64,000 bases of DNA from Plasmodium malariae (lineage: Eukaryota > Apicomplexa > Aconoidasida > Haemosporida > Plasmodiidae): contig NC_041781.1 of the NCBI RefSeq assembly GCF_900090045.1, positions 1,844,001 to 1,908,000 on the forward strand, given 5' to 3'. Each line of letters opens with the position of its first letter. Position 1 is the stretch's first letter. The position numbers and the translations under genes are program-made. Positions 12,490-25,667 of this stretch are shown here, piece after piece. Under the pieces are notes generated by a model. It was not told the DNA's origin, ran no database searches, and saw only the letters and a list, made by a program, of their open reading frames with translations.

Positions 12490-13379
12490 CCTTCGGATTA
12501 ATTTAAATTTATTCAAATAAATATTTTTTTATGTTCATGTGCTTTTGATTTATTTAAATTTATTCGTATAAATCTTTTTTTTTTTTAATTACGCCTAGTT
12601 TATTAACGGTATATATTATTTTCTTCCTACAGAATATATATACAACACCGAAAGGTGGAAATGGCAACTTAGAATTGAAATTAAGTAATATAAATTCGAG
12701 AAAGTTATCAGGATGTATACCTTCACATATAAAAGGATTTAGAAGACCTACGTTTAGTGAAAAAGGTGAGATGACTTTTGTTTGTAATCCAAAAAGGAAC
12801 AAACAGGCATGTTCTAATTCTAGAGAAGAAGAATATGAAGAAAAAGAGAGTGAATTTTTAGATCATTATTTAAAAAAATTAGACAGTGTAGAAAGGGAAA
12901 GAAGTAAAAAAAATGAAATGCTTTTCCCCTATATAAGTACAGATTCAACTGCTATGATAACAGAAAATGAATTTAATACTAGAATAGCTAATTTAAAGGG
13001 TCCAGTTGATTCAAAAATTATGATTTTGGTATGGAATTATGTTATTGAATATGAAAGAAGAAAATATATTAATATGGTAGATGACATAATAACTATGTGT
13101 AAATTGCTAGCTGAATTTTATAATGTACCATCTAACTATGAGAGTAGTATAAAGCAACATGTAAGGAATAAAATGATGAAGGCATTAATGAAAAAAGAAG
13201 AATTTGATTATAAAAATATAAAAGATTTTGCACGAGATGATGATGGAATATGTGCTAGGTGGGAATTCCAAAGGTATGTACAATTGAAGAGACGATTATG
13301 GAAATATTTTAGGGAAGCTATGGAAGAAAAATGGACTAAGAGGTTATATAAATGGTTTAAGGGGTATCCGCACACGTAA
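12329..13379 (+). CDS. PHIST domain exported protein, two exons
   Basis: Exon 1 is 12329-12379, 17 codons giving a hydrophobic MALFSGIVLLLFHILLQ. The intron starts GTATAA and ends CTACAG at 12632; exon 2 is 12633-13379 in phase 0. The product is 265 residues. A PEXEL-like motif RKLSG lies at about 40-44, with Gly where Glu, Gln or Asp is usual. A Glu/Lys-rich linker leads to a PRESAN (PHIST) domain at about 130-260. Family hallmarks are visible there: a helix with VWNYVIEYERRKYINM, then DIITMCKLLAEFYNVPSNY, then the terminal CARWEFQRYVQLKRRLW...KW block. PHIST proteins are exported into the red cell, where members bind cytoskeletal or surface-ligand partners. The domain sits at the C terminus with no long extension, as in PHISTc-type proteins, but I do not assign a subgroup. 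Exon 1 is short, so its exact start is less certain than exon 2. Confidence 0.9.
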
Positions 13380-14069
13380 ATTAAATATTTTGATGCATAT
13401 AATGGAAATATTTGCACAAATAGTGAATGTACCATTTATGTGTATGTGAGTGCATGCAGGTAGATTGATCAAAAACGTATAACAGTGAAAGGTGAAATGG
13501 ACATATTAACAAGATATAGTAGGTGGTAAATATTTGTGGCACATCAGTGTATTTATGTGTATGTATATTTGAGAAAAAATGAAGCTATTTTTATTGGAGC
13601 CATTCTGGTTAAAAAATGCCTAACGTGCTATTGTAGATGTGAGGGCATCGAAAGAGTAACAATTTTTATGTAAAATAGTTCTTAAAAAAGGGAGAGAAAG
13701 AAAGAAAAACAAAAAAATAAAAAAACAAATAGATAAATAGATGTTTTTCCATTTATACCATTTTGCATAACTAGCATATATATTTTTTTTATTTGTGATA
13801 TGTGTATATATGTGTACCATACATATATATGTGTGTGTGTATCTACGCCGTATCTTATTTTTTAGTTGTAAAAAGTTGTTTTGTAATATTACTTTTGAAA
13901 CTTCCAAACTTAGAGAGTCCCCTTAATAGATGCTTCATTTCTTTCTTTTTTTTTGTCATTCTTCTCTACTTCGAGCCTTTTTATTTTTATATCCATGCTG
14001 GAGGAAGAATTCTTTAGTATAAAAAAGAAAATAATTCATGATTCTTGAACTGCTAGTTTTTTTCTATTT

Positions 14070-14407
14070 TTCTAATTTGTTTCTAATTTGATTCTAATTT
14101 GTTTCTAATTTGTTTCTAATTTGTTTCTAATTTGATTCTAATTTGTTTCTAATTAGATTCTAATTTGTTTCTAATTTGTTTCTAATTTGTTTCTAATTTG
14201 TTTCTAATTTGTTTCCAATTTGTTTCTAATTTGTTTCTAATTAGATTCTAATTTGTTTCTAATTTGTTTCCAATTTGTTTCTAATTTGTTCTAATTAGAT
14301 TCTAATTTGTTTCTAATTTGTTTCTAATTAGATTCTAATTTGTTTCTAATTTGTTTCTAATTAGATTCTAATTTGTTTCTAATTTGTTTCCAATTTGTTT
14401 CTAATTT
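14070..14407. repeat. 11-bp minisatellite (tttctaatttg)n
   Basis: About 31 head-to-tail copies of an 11-bp unit, consensus tttctaatttg. Variants recur: attctaatttg after tttctaattag, and tttccaatttg. The variants are arranged in a partly repeated order, so blocks of several units look duplicated. One unit near 14288 has lost a T. Since 11 is not a multiple of three the array does not encode a repeated peptide in one frame. It is intergenic, about 700 bp downstream of the PHIST stop codon. Confidence 0.95.
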
Positions 14408-14744
14408 TTTTTTTTTTATTTATTTGGTGTAATATAGATCATTCTTCGAATTACTTATGTGTCATTATGTATATATTTTTACAAAAATATGGAGGTTTCA
14501 AATTGGTTATTTTATATATATAATAAAACTTCCATTATATACATTTTATTTGTTGGTGGTCTTAAAATTAATTTAATTATCTGCTGTATATTATTACATA
14601 ATTTCGTACAATAGTTTCACTACATGTAATATTGCGCAAGTGTTATTAAGCCCAGTGTGATACTGGCACAGTAGTATATTAAGGAAACTTCGGCCGCTCA
14701 CTTGCTTTTTCGCAGAACAGTTTTTACTTAAAATATGTTAAAAC

Positions 14745-14880
14745 AAAATAAAATGGAACAAATAAAACAAATTAAAATAGAGTATATAATACAAATAAAA
14801 TAGAGCAAATAGTTACAAATAAAATAGAACAAATAGAACAAATAGAACAAATAGAACAAATAAAATAAAACAAAAAAAAC
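14745..14880. repeat. A-rich imperfect tandem repeat (aaatagaaca-like)
   Basis: Degenerate tandem copies of a roughly 10-15 bp unit such as aaataaaatagaacaaatagaacaaatag (given in part). Copies become most regular near 14825-14860. Intergenic, with no coding potential seen. Confidence 0.75.
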
Positions 14881-15026
14881 AGTCATTTTTTACATTGTTT
14901 TCCGTGTTATTTACTGTCATCGCTATAATCAAAAAACTATATTTTTAATTATGAGACTACAAAATATGATAAAAATGTCAATAACAATATTTTAATTGCC
15001 TTATTCTAAAGAAATGGTTAAAGCAT

Positions 15027-15028
<2 letters not shown>

Positions 15029-15063
<35 letters not shown>
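15029..15063. repeat. Poly(dT) tract, 35 bases
   Basis: The longest uninterrupted homopolymer I see in the window. Long dA:dT tracts are common in Plasmodium intergenic DNA and exclude nucleosomes. It lies about 560 bp upstream of the next gene's start codon. Confidence 0.95.
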
Positions 15064-15064
<1 letters not shown>

Positions 15065-15623
15065 TTTTGCTGTTGATCTATCCTACCCACTGCTATTATG
15101 AATATGCTTAGCTTAAATGTTATATTTTTTTACTTCTAAATGAAGATAGAATTTGAATGTGTGTAAAATTATCATTTTATTTTGAAAGAAAAAAATTGTA
15201 AACCAATTTAGTTATAAAGAACATTACGTAGTTAATTTATAAATTTTGTGCCTTTCTGTTTGAGAAAAACTCACTAAAATGTTTTATTAAAATGCACATT
15301 TTGCCTTTTACGCTCATAAAAAAAATTAATTAAAACGACAGTTGTACTTAATTTTTAACTACATGGTGTGGTATTAATTTGAGAAAAATCGTGAAAATCT
15401 AGTGAAGAAAAAAGGATGAGGAAATAACAAAAACAGGTTATAGCACGGTAGTGTACATATACATACATTTATATATATATATACATATTTATATTTATAT
15501 ATATTTATATATATTTATATATATTTATATATATATTTATATATATAAGCAACATATAATATGAACATGAAGACAAAATACTGTAACATAATTGAAGATA
15601 TGGAAACTACGCACAATTAATAT

Positions 15624-16653
15624 ATGTATGGAAAAATAAAATTCCTCCTTTTTATGAAAGTTTTCGGATTAATTATTCCCCTAATAATTAGGACCTCTCA
15701 GTGTCACAGTAATGTAAGATGATTAGAAGAAAATACGTAAATGATTTTTTTTTTTTTTTTTTTGTTTTTTTTTATATTCATTATTTAAAAAAAAAAAATT
15801 AACGTATGTGCAAAATTTGAACTTCTGTAAAAAAAAAAAAAAATGTTTACCTATTCGAAAAAACAAAAATTATTAAAACGTAATTATATATATACGTATG
15901 TAAGTGCATAGGTATATATATTTTTATGTGGATGTATGGGAACCAACTTTTTAGTTTACTATGTATACATCTTTGGAAAAGGAACATGATTTAGCACAAG
16001 TGGTAGTAGTATATTTACTAAATAACAGAATACTAGCGGAGGAAAAAGAAACAAAACTTAAAGAATTAAAGACTGACATATTATCATGTAAAGAGAAAAA
16101 GGATAAGTCGAAAAATGTAAAAGTCATAATTTCCAAAATTGTGAATTCATCTGAAAAGACGTTGAATAACGAAATGCAAAACGATGACTCGTCTAAGAAA
16201 AATACCAAAAATAGAATTGTTGAATTTTTTAAGTATGTAGATAGATATTTTGAAAAACTAATATTTAATGTACTATATTCTATAAGTTCAGATGAAGAAG
16301 TTGATTACGAAAAATATAATGATGAATTAAAAGAGAGAATGAAAGAATATTTGTTCCTTTTTGAACCTCCTGCAATGGCAATGATTGGAATTCTTTTTAT
16401 AAATCAGGAAACATCGTGGCTTTCTATTATATTACTTCTTATATCATCTATGTTAATTATTTACTGTATTGCAAAAATTTTAAAATATGACAGACTACAT
16501 AAAAATTTGTTTACGTTACAAAATATTTTAAAAGAAATTTCAAGGATTAAAAACGTCCCGAGTAATATTGTATTAAGAATTAACGAAATGGTGAAAAAAC
16601 TTACCTTTAAATGGAAAAGGAAGAACTATATATTTTTTAGTGCATCAAGGTAG
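15624..16653 (+). CDS. Plasmodium exported protein with PEXEL RILAE, two exons
   Basis: Exon 1 is 15624-15713, 30 codons starting MYGKIKFLLFMKVFGLII, a typical recessed signal exon. The 241-bp intron runs GTAAGA to TTTTAG; exon 2 is 15955-16653 in phase 0, giving 262 residues. A canonical PEXEL motif RILAE lies at about 55-59, followed by a charged Lys/Glu/Ser-rich region. About residues 115-135 hold an IVEFFKYVDRYFEKLIF block, and two hydrophobic segments follow near 165-180 and 185-205, then a basic tail. This layout of signal exon, PEXEL, soluble part, two membrane spans and basic tail is shared by fam-l/fam-m and other Plasmodium exported proteins. The family is unnamed here and the function is unknown. 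The FFEK(L/M)IF block recurs in the intact gene at 58362-59257, so the two may be distant paralogues. Confidence 0.85.
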
Positions 16654-18003
16654 AAACAGGGGTGTCTCAATATCTAAGTTATTCGCATACTCGGTCAGTC
16701 TGTTTGCCTGTTTGGTTTTTTTTTTTTTTTTCTTTTTTTTTTTGGCTTCATTTTGCTTCTCAAAATAGATTTTTACTATATTTTAGGATTCCTCCTAGTA
16801 TGCTAATATATGTGTATATATTGCAGGTTTTTATGCATGAAAAAATATGCGTGTTTGCAATTATTAAGAATATGTTTTAACGTCGATGTAGTATGTTCAA
16901 ATTCTTTGAGTTCATTTGTACGAGGGATCTTCAAAGGCATAAATATTTTTATATTTTTTGCTTAAGGGGATTATTATGAATTTTGAAAAATATTCTTATT
17001 TATTTTGAATTAAATATAAATATGTGTATTACTTGTGATTTTGTGGAAATGTGTATACGAGTAATTTCTTTTTTTTTTTTTTTTTAAAGGAAATATGTAT
17101 ATTTGTCGAAGCACAAAAATGAAATAATGATATATGATTATAAATAGTATGTATGGAAAAAAACAAAGAAAAAAAAAAAAAAATTTAATAAATAAAACAT
17201 ACTGCAATAATCCCATTTGATTTATTACCTAAATTAAGTTAAAAACGAAAATAGGACACTGCTTTTAAAATCTACTTAAAAATTAATCAGGTGGTATATT
17301 TTTGTTAACGTTTATTATTTTTTATTTTTTTACTTTTATCTTTTAATATATATTTTTTTTTAATTCTTTTGATGTGGCATCCTAATTATGCAGTTGTTCA
17401 TTTGCAAGAAGGAAAATGGTAAAATAATATTGCAAAAAATAAGAAATACTTTTTTATAGATATTAATTCGCTTCTTTAATTTCTTATATTTTGTTTTCTT
17501 TCAAAATTTTGAATTTAGAAAAAAGTTTTGTATGTTTGGTTGCTGAAGTATGGGAAGCGGTTTTAAGAGGGCTACAAGGAATTATGGACACCATTAAAAA
17601 TATGTACCTGTGTAAGTATTTACATATATATATATGTATATATATATTTATTTATCAACACTAACATGTATGTGTATGCATACATGTGCGTTAGTGCATA
17701 AACTTTATTTAACACTTATATTAGGTCTTTCACTCATTTTGGGGGGTTTTTATTTAATGTTTTATTTTGACTGTTCACTTTACGGGGGGGGGATATAAAT
17801 ACCTCAACTAGAAGTTATTATTTAAATATATGATTAATATATAGAAATATAACATAGAACAACATAAAGGCGTTATGATGCTGTTTAGAAAGTCGTTTTT
17901 TTTTTTTACATCAAACATAAGTTAGAGATACTTTTGAGAAAACATGTGCTTTTAATTTAAAATAACAGGATATCTTATTGTATTTGTCCGAAGTGCATAA
18001 ATG

Positions 18004-18062
<59 letters not shown>

Positions 18063-19416
18063 TTATGTTAAGGTGTACGCGATATAATTACAATGAAGTG
18101 CTTAAATAATGCATACAGTTGTACTTTAACTAAATGGGGGTATAAAATGTAGATAATATTGTTCTAATGTGAGGTTGAGTATCTTATCAAATTTTAATAT
18201 CATAGGATCAGGGTTAAATATTTATAATACCAACTTTTTACACCTTACGATCAAAAAATGAAATATATATGAGAGTTTAAGAGATCAATCATTATTTATT
18301 CGTCAATCAGCTATAATAAGGGGCATTTTATATGCTGGATTAACGATTAAAATTTGGTTGTGTAAAAAAAAAAAAAAAAAAATTAGGAATAAAAAAATGA
18401 AAAGTATAATTTAAAAGTGAAGAACGGCTTGGAGAGTGAATTGTACGAATATAAGGTAAATAAAAATTACTACTATGATAAGTAGTTACATTAAGCTTTT
18501 CAAAGATACAGGATAAAATTAATAAAGAATGATCATTACTGAGTCAGTTTTAAATGTGGAAGGATTAGTGTTATATATGGCAAGAAATTTGAAATTCTGT
18601 GTTCATAAATAAAATAAAATAATGTATACAAAATAGTTAATACTCATTTTTTATGCAAACATTAAAATTTCTGCTATTTAACTAGGGAAATAATAATATT
18701 AATAATAATAATAATTAAATCTCAAAAATTATGTTCAAAAGTTAAAAATCATAAAAACAAATATGAGCTATCAGTTTTTGTTCTGTTCTGTTTTCTTTTG
18801 TATATTTTTTTCAAGGGAAAATGTAGTACTTAAATTAATTTTATCACTCCTTTAATATGTTATATAAAACAAAGAAATAACAGAAAATTTCTCTCAAATA
18901 TGTACATAAAAAATGGAAGGAAAAAAAAAAAAAAAAAAAAAAGAACGAAGTAAAATTTAGTAAAATGAAGTAAAATATAGTAATGTAAAATAAAAAGTAG
19001 TAAGTTAAAATAAAATATTCTAACAAGTGAAGCTTTTTAAATGTCTAAATTAACAATTTATATATGCAGTTAAAATACTCAAGCTGACTATTTATGTTTG
19101 GGTAAACATAAAATTTACATTATTTTGTGAATTAAATATAAGAAAAATCATGCGAATAAAACTTTTATGGCATATTATTTGAATACCTCTTTTTGCACTT
19201 AAAGATATATATGTATATATAGATATGCACATATATAAATACATACCGTTTAAATAGCAAATAAACTATTACAATAAATTAAGAGGTTTGTAATAATTTT
19301 CTCAAATATTTATGCACGTAAAAATGTACGAATATTTAAGTATTTATGTAAGTATGTACATATGCACGTATGCGCGTATACACGCTTGCCTCTGTGCACA
19401 ATTATGTCCATATTTC
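16654..19416. other. Intergenic region with one exon-like segment
   Basis: Mostly low-complexity DNA: (AT)n at 18007-18058, G-runs near 17740 and 17785, TAAAAT repeats near 18945-19020. One segment, 17519-17611, looks like an internal exon: it follows TTTAG, is open for 31 codons (including VCLVAEVWEAVLRGLQGI) and ends at a perfect GTAAGT. No partner exon or start was found, so I do not call a gene. The frame at 17010-17216 (minus) is a homopolymer artefact. Confidence 0.45.
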
Positions 19417-20563
19417 TCAATATTTTATATATTTCTGATTGGCTTTTAAATTTTTTGCTTTCTTTTTCATATAAATAACTTTCAAAAATTTATGCACGTA
19501 GTATATTCCCACAAAAATAAGTAGGTTATAAAAAATAACAGATAATATAATATACATCAAAGTATTCATATTCAAAAGAGATATGGTAATAATCTGCAAT
19601 AAGGACCCAATAAGAACAGAGTAGGCTAATATATAAGGTGAATATTTTTTTAATTTCTTCATAAATTTTAATAATTTTCTGTATTTCCTTTTTTGTTTTA
19701 AAGAAGGTTTACCACACAGTACATTGTTCATGAGATGCGGCATTTCTACGTCAATTTGTGAGTTTACTTTTCTTAAAACATCACGTATACTTTTTGGTTT
19801 ACGTTTATTTAAAAAATTATCTCCTTCTTCTGTTATATCAAGAAAATTTGAACCACCTTCTTTATTTCCTGTTTCAAAATCATCATCTGTACTTGTCTGA
19901 TCATTTTGTTTTTCAGTATCCGCATCGAAAGTTTTGGTTTCAAATGGATTTTCAAAATTCGTACTTATTAATAAATCAAATAGTCTACTAGAATCTTGTA
20001 ATTTGAATAAATCAAAAAGTACCTCTAATTTTTCATTTTGCTTTAACTGATCAAACTGTCTTTGAAAATCTTCTTTGAATAATAAGGCATGAAGCTCTTT
20101 TCGAAAATTATCATCATGGATTAATGCATTAAATCTTTTCCCAAGTGTATTATCATCTCCTTCTAATAAATCCAATATTTTCGATCTTAAATTAGAATTA
20201 CCCTGATATCCCTTTGATTGTATTCTTCCCTTTAATAATCTGTTGAGTCTGAAATTTAATGGGTCCTTCCGGCCTATTTGCTCATCCCACGATTTACGAA
20301 AGTTGCTAAACTAAAAAATTATGCCATGTGTGTAATGTTAGAAGGGGTTTATTTGTTGTCAGTGTATGTGTACGCGTATATGTATATATTTACAAACTTC
20401 CGTCTTACGACGAACATCAAGAATAACAATAACTTAAAGGATAAAACATATTTATATTTTATTTTTGCCTCACCTCATAAGAATATTTCCATACACATAT
20501 TAAAAGGGAAAAAATAAAAATTTTTGTGAAAACGATAAAGTATTTATTCGTTATTTTCCTCAT
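19417..20563 (-). CDS. Exported two-membrane-segment protein, Pv-fam-d-like
   Basis: Two exons on the minus strand: exon 1 is 20563-20474, 30 codons starting MRKITNKYFIVFTKIFIFSL, and exon 2 is 20280-19417. The 193-bp intron starts GTGAGG and ends ATGAG. A second AG eight bases further in would break the frame, so the first is used (phase 0). The product is 317 residues. A PEXEL-like motif RLLKG lies at about 44-48. Next comes an acidic region with spaced repeats of the type DDNFRKELHALL and EDFQRQFDQL (about 70-135). The C-terminal part has a basic stretch, two membrane segments (about 245-266 and 271-292) and a Lys-rich tail. The DDNF...F..L repeats and RLLxG motif recall what I know of the P. 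vivax Pv-fam-d exported family, but this is from memory. Function is unknown; export to the host cell is inferred. Confidence 0.8.
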
Positions 20564-22274
20564 ATTGAATTTCTTTAAAGTTGCTAAATCATTTGGGTAA
20601 AAGCAAAATTTTTTGCCATTTAACTTTTTCTTTATATATTGAGTAGGTGCTGTTCGGCTATATTTTTACTTTATTACCGCTTTCTATTTCTGCAAAATTT
20701 AAAATGTTCTAATTTTTCGATATTAAATAAACGTAATAATACAATATCAATTACAAGGGGAAAAAAAAAAAAAATATATATATTTATATATATATATATT
20801 AAAGAAAAATATTTTGCTTAGTATTCTAAATAAAAATATTACTGAATAAAATATTTTAAAACTATAATCGGACTATAATAAATATAAAATATGTGTCATA
20901 AAATAATTACACGTAAAGTGTGTTTATGCATAAATAATTATCTAAGAAAAAAGAAAGAAAAAATTTACATTTGTATTATTTAAGAATACTATATTTAATA
21001 TATATTTTTTTATTTATCTAATGATCCATTTTTCTGATTACCCATTTATCAATTTATATGATTATCCATTTATCTTTTAAATATAAATGATTAGTTATTT
21101 TACACTAAGATTACGTCATGCATAAGTATAAATAAACTTAAAATAGTTTAATAACATATATAAACAGTAAATTGTAAAAATATATATTTTTTTATGGCAT
21201 GCCTTATACCTTTCTCATAGTATTATGAAGCAGAGTTGAAATTAATCTTAATGTTTTAAATAATTAATTTTTAACCTAATATTTGAGAGTTTTAAGCGAA
21301 CTTTGAAAATTTTTGCATGAATATTAAAAAATTTGGTTGAAATGCAAGTATAAGAAAAATTAAAAAAAATTAATAAAAATTTGAATTTGTGCATGTGTAG
21401 TATATTTATCTTATATGAACATTTTTTTTTAGTTAAAATATAAAATGTATATACAAAATAGAATGTATAAATAAAAAATAAATCGATAAAATAAGATTAT
21501 GCAAAATTAAAAATATGCAAAAATAAAAACATGTAAAATAAAAAAATGATGAAATAAAGAAATAATAAAATAATAAAATAAAAAAGAAATAAAATAAAAA
21601 AATAATACAATAAAATAAAAAAATAATACAATAAAATAAAATAAATAAAAACTGATAAAAGAGGAAACATTTTGCTTCTTTTCACAATGTAATTAAAATA
21701 AAATATTCAGATAAGATAAACTGGTGCTTTAAAATTATTTTAATGCTTTTTGTATTTTCCACTTTGCTTTAGTATAAAGGGGAATACGCACACATATATA
21801 CACTCATATATAAGTATTCATACGTGTGTTATAACATACACATTGATTAAAAGAACCCAATATAACAAGCTAATAAAATCTTCACAATGAAGCCTCCAAA
21901 AAAGGAAAAAAAATAAAATAGAGTATTTACAAAAAAATATTAAAGATCCAAAATTAGTAGTTCATTATTTTATGTGCATTATTAATGTCCCAATAAGCCG
22001 TTAAAGGTTATATTAACATTTATTCGTTGTTTACTGAAATGTTTTATTTTTTACGTATATTTTTTAAAATTATCTTAACTTTAACATTGATATTAATGTT
22101 AAAATTAATATAAATATAATTCTCATATACGTATTATTTTTTATGTATAAAAGGAAATGCGAACAGAATGATTTAAATTAAATTTATATTTGTTTAATTC
22201 ATTTATAATATCATTATACCGGGGTTTTTCTGCTACACATCTTTATGTAAGCATTGGTGAAATTGTTGTGTGCA

Positions 22275-22315
<41 letters not shown>

Positions 22316-25300
22316 TAGAATGCTTATATTTAATAGTTAAATTATTTTCCGTAAGTTTATTAATAGTAAGTGAAGATGTAGTCGATAATATAATAGCACT
22401 AATGGATTTATTTCCCCATAAGAATATTTTAAAGCAATATGTGAGGAAGCACTTAAGGTTGCATAATGGAAATATCATGCATGTATGAAACATAATCTTA
22501 TACATTTTGATAATATTTGCTATATTTCAAAATATATTAATTCTGATAAAATATCATATAACTAAGCAACTTTTTAAAATGTGTGTACAAAATTGTTTTT
22601 TTTTGCCTTAAAATTTGTAGCTCAAATACGTATATTTGAACATTCTTGAGGAAAATTATTAAGGTTAAAAATTATTATGTACTGAACTATTCATTTAGTG
22701 TGTAATAAGTAATATTTATGAATTATGGTGCAATGTCTGAACTGAGAATTGTAAGCCTTAATAGAGATACCATACAACATAATAATTTTCCCATAGCAAT
22801 TAAGAATAGTGTGGTAAAAATGATCTTGCTGTTAAATTATATAAGTTTATTATTCTTTATATGATTTAATAATTAAATTAATGTGGAATCAATATATATT
22901 AATAAAATAAAATAAAAAAAAAAAAAAAAATGTATTTACACTCTTAAGAAGTAGCTTTTTAGTAAGTAAAATATTCTTAATGGAAAAAGGTTATACAAAT
23001 GACATGTACGCTACTTGGTGAATCGTAAAATATATATATATATCCATATATGCAAAAATATATATTAGCATGAATTTTATTTTTTAAAAAATATGGTTAT
23101 AGGATAATTCTGTAGTTATATATTAACAAATTATTTTATGATATAATTTTTCATTATTTACACTTTTAAGATTATAAAATACTGTACTTTATTATTTTTT
23201 TTTTTTTTGTTGAAAAAAAGGAAGAGTATAATACTTTGTAATTATGAATATTACTATCAAGTAAGTCATTCCATATTGAATTTTAAAAAATATTTCTTAT
23301 GAAAAAATATCAATATATATTGAAGGATCGGTAGTAATAAAGAGCACATATACATGTAGGAATAGTCATCTGAATAAGCATTATAACCGCTCTTCATAAT
23401 TATTTAATTTTTAACAGAATTTATTATTCTATTTAATTCGTGTATTTTGGCGTTAAGGGGAATATTCAAAGTTGGAGGTAGTGCCACACTGAATTATATT
23501 TTTTTTATTTATTTTTTTTTTTTTTTTGTGTTACTAGTTTGATCTTCCTTCTGCTTAGGAAGTGTCAATATAATTATTCCTTCATGAAAATAATTATTTT
23601 TTTCAGTAATTAATAATTAATATAATTTATCTTATCCATGATAGTCAAATCTATCAATGAAAACATTTCATTTCGTGCATATTTTACCAACAATTGAATA
23701 AGGGAATTGGTTTAAATTGTGAGGATGTTCAATAATAGCATAATACAGATTAATATTTTGACAAATATGTCACTTTGCGGATTTCTAATTTTTTTTTTTT
23801 TTTTGTTTTTTTTTGTTTAAGGAATGTGGAAACCACTTTTTAAATATGTAAATGTTTTATCATACCAGGAATGACCATTATTATTTTTTTTTTTTTAATA
23901 ACAATTTATAACTATGATATAAAGATATTATGTCTGTGTTGAATTATTTTAAATATTTACTGTTGTACTCTCATTAAGTATCTGCAAAGGGGGGAGTGCG
24001 GGTGACAAAAAAAAAAAAAAAAAATATAATAAAAAAGACGTAGTATTAAAAATGCAGATATGTAGATTCCACAACAGGGAAGTTTTCAATCTTTAATTAG
24101 TAGCTTTAGGGAGAGGTTATATAACACATTATATAATTGTGCTCATAATTTTTGTTACTAGATAGAAGTAAAATGTTGGTTAAATTAGTCCGAACGAATG
24201 TAAAATGAAAGAATGAGGTGGTCATAAGCATAATTTTATTTAGAAATATGAAAAAACAAATTCATTTGGTAGAATGCCATATATATATATGTATATATTT
24301 ATCAAAATGATATGAATGTGGTAGGGAAAAATATTTTACTATAATATACTGGAAAAAGTATAACGTTGTATCAAAAGTTAAAAAAGGAAGAACGTCATTA
24401 AACGATAAAAGTTTTTAGTAATTGTTGTATAAATAATTAGTATGTGTTGACATGGAGTATTCGTGAGTATGGAAAAACGTAGCTGAATTAGTAGTGTATA
24501 CATAATTGTTTTTGATGGAAAAATAAATGAAAAAATATACAATTTTTATCTATGCTTAGGCGAAAAGCAATATTAAGAGCACATGAAAATTATTTAAAAC
24601 TAAGATACTTTTTTAATATTTCAGTAAGATTGATGAAATTATTTTGAGTTTATATATTTTCGTAAAAAAAGTTATAATTAGAAGAATAAAAGAAATAAAT
24701 ATTGAAAAAAAAAAAAAAAAAAAAAAAGAATAAGACGATTATTTCTTAGTTTTAGTTAATAAAAGGTATTAATATTAAAGGAGTTATATAAGTTTATTAT
24801 AAGCAAAATTAACAAAAAGGAGTGTTGAATAATGTTACTATGTGTTAACTGTACATATATTTATTCATAGTTACATATTTAAAAAAGGCTATATATTTTT
24901 TATTTATTCGAACAGAGCAAACATTTTAATATACTGTTACATTTTTTAAAACTTTAAAGAGAGCGTTATCTTTTCAAAAAGAAATTATTTATTGTATCAG
25001 CACTAAATTTTTGCTATAATATAGTCTTTTAATTAACATGAAAACAATATTATTTGTAAGTTTGATTTTATTTGTTGTAATATGTATACCAGAAAATGTA
25101 AAGATATGTTTACTAAATATTCAAAATGTTTTATTTGTACGTATAAATATGTATATTTTATTCCACGTTATATATGTTGTTTCATTACATATTTTATTCG
25201 CATACAGCGCACTAATTTATGTATATAATATAATGCATTATTTACAATTTTACGCATAACAGGATGTCATATGATAGCTTATATATATATATATATATAT

Positions 25301-25623
25301 ATATGAGATTATATAAAGTTGAAAAGTTAAACTGATAAATAGAAGGAGAATTCTTAATAAAACCTAAATAATGGTCCTCGAAAACTTTAATAATAAAAAA
25401 AATTATTTTTTTATATTATTTTGCTGCTCATAAAAATTTGCAATAATATGCTCTTTACGATGTCAATATTGTGAAATGCCTTAGTAGAATTCGTATGAAA
25501 TTACAGAAATGTTTTTACGCTATTAACAAAAAAAAATTATTTTTTTCTTTTCAAAATTTTGTCCTTCAAAATATGTAAAATTAGTTGTTAAATATTTTAA
25601 ATAATTAAACTGTGATATAATAA

Positions 25624-25667
<44 letters not shown>

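Larger units (their letters stand above)
13380..15623. other. Repeat-rich intergenic region
   Basis: Between the PHIST gene and the next exported-protein gene, both on the plus strand. It contains an 11-bp tandem array, an A-rich decamer-like array and a 35-base poly(T) tract, listed separately, plus TATATTTATATATA repeats at about 15465-15548. Open frames here are short, low-complexity and unsupported. Nothing else is recognised. Confidence 0.6.

Noticed and set aside
13208..13435. Minus-strand frame over the PHIST domain
   Set aside because: Antisense shadow; the plus-strand frame carries the recognisable PRESAN motifs.
15951..16208. 85-codon frame antisense to the RILAE exported gene
   Set aside because: A shadow of the real exon on the plus strand.
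21497..21685. Minus-strand frame of Phe/Leu/Tyr repeats
   Set aside because: Translation of an AATAAAAT simple repeat.
25038..25259. Plus-strand frame with a signal-peptide-like start (MKTILFVSLILFVVICIPENV)
   Set aside because: The remainder is a hydrophobic, AT-driven string with no family features, and no exon 2 was found after its internal GTAAGT.
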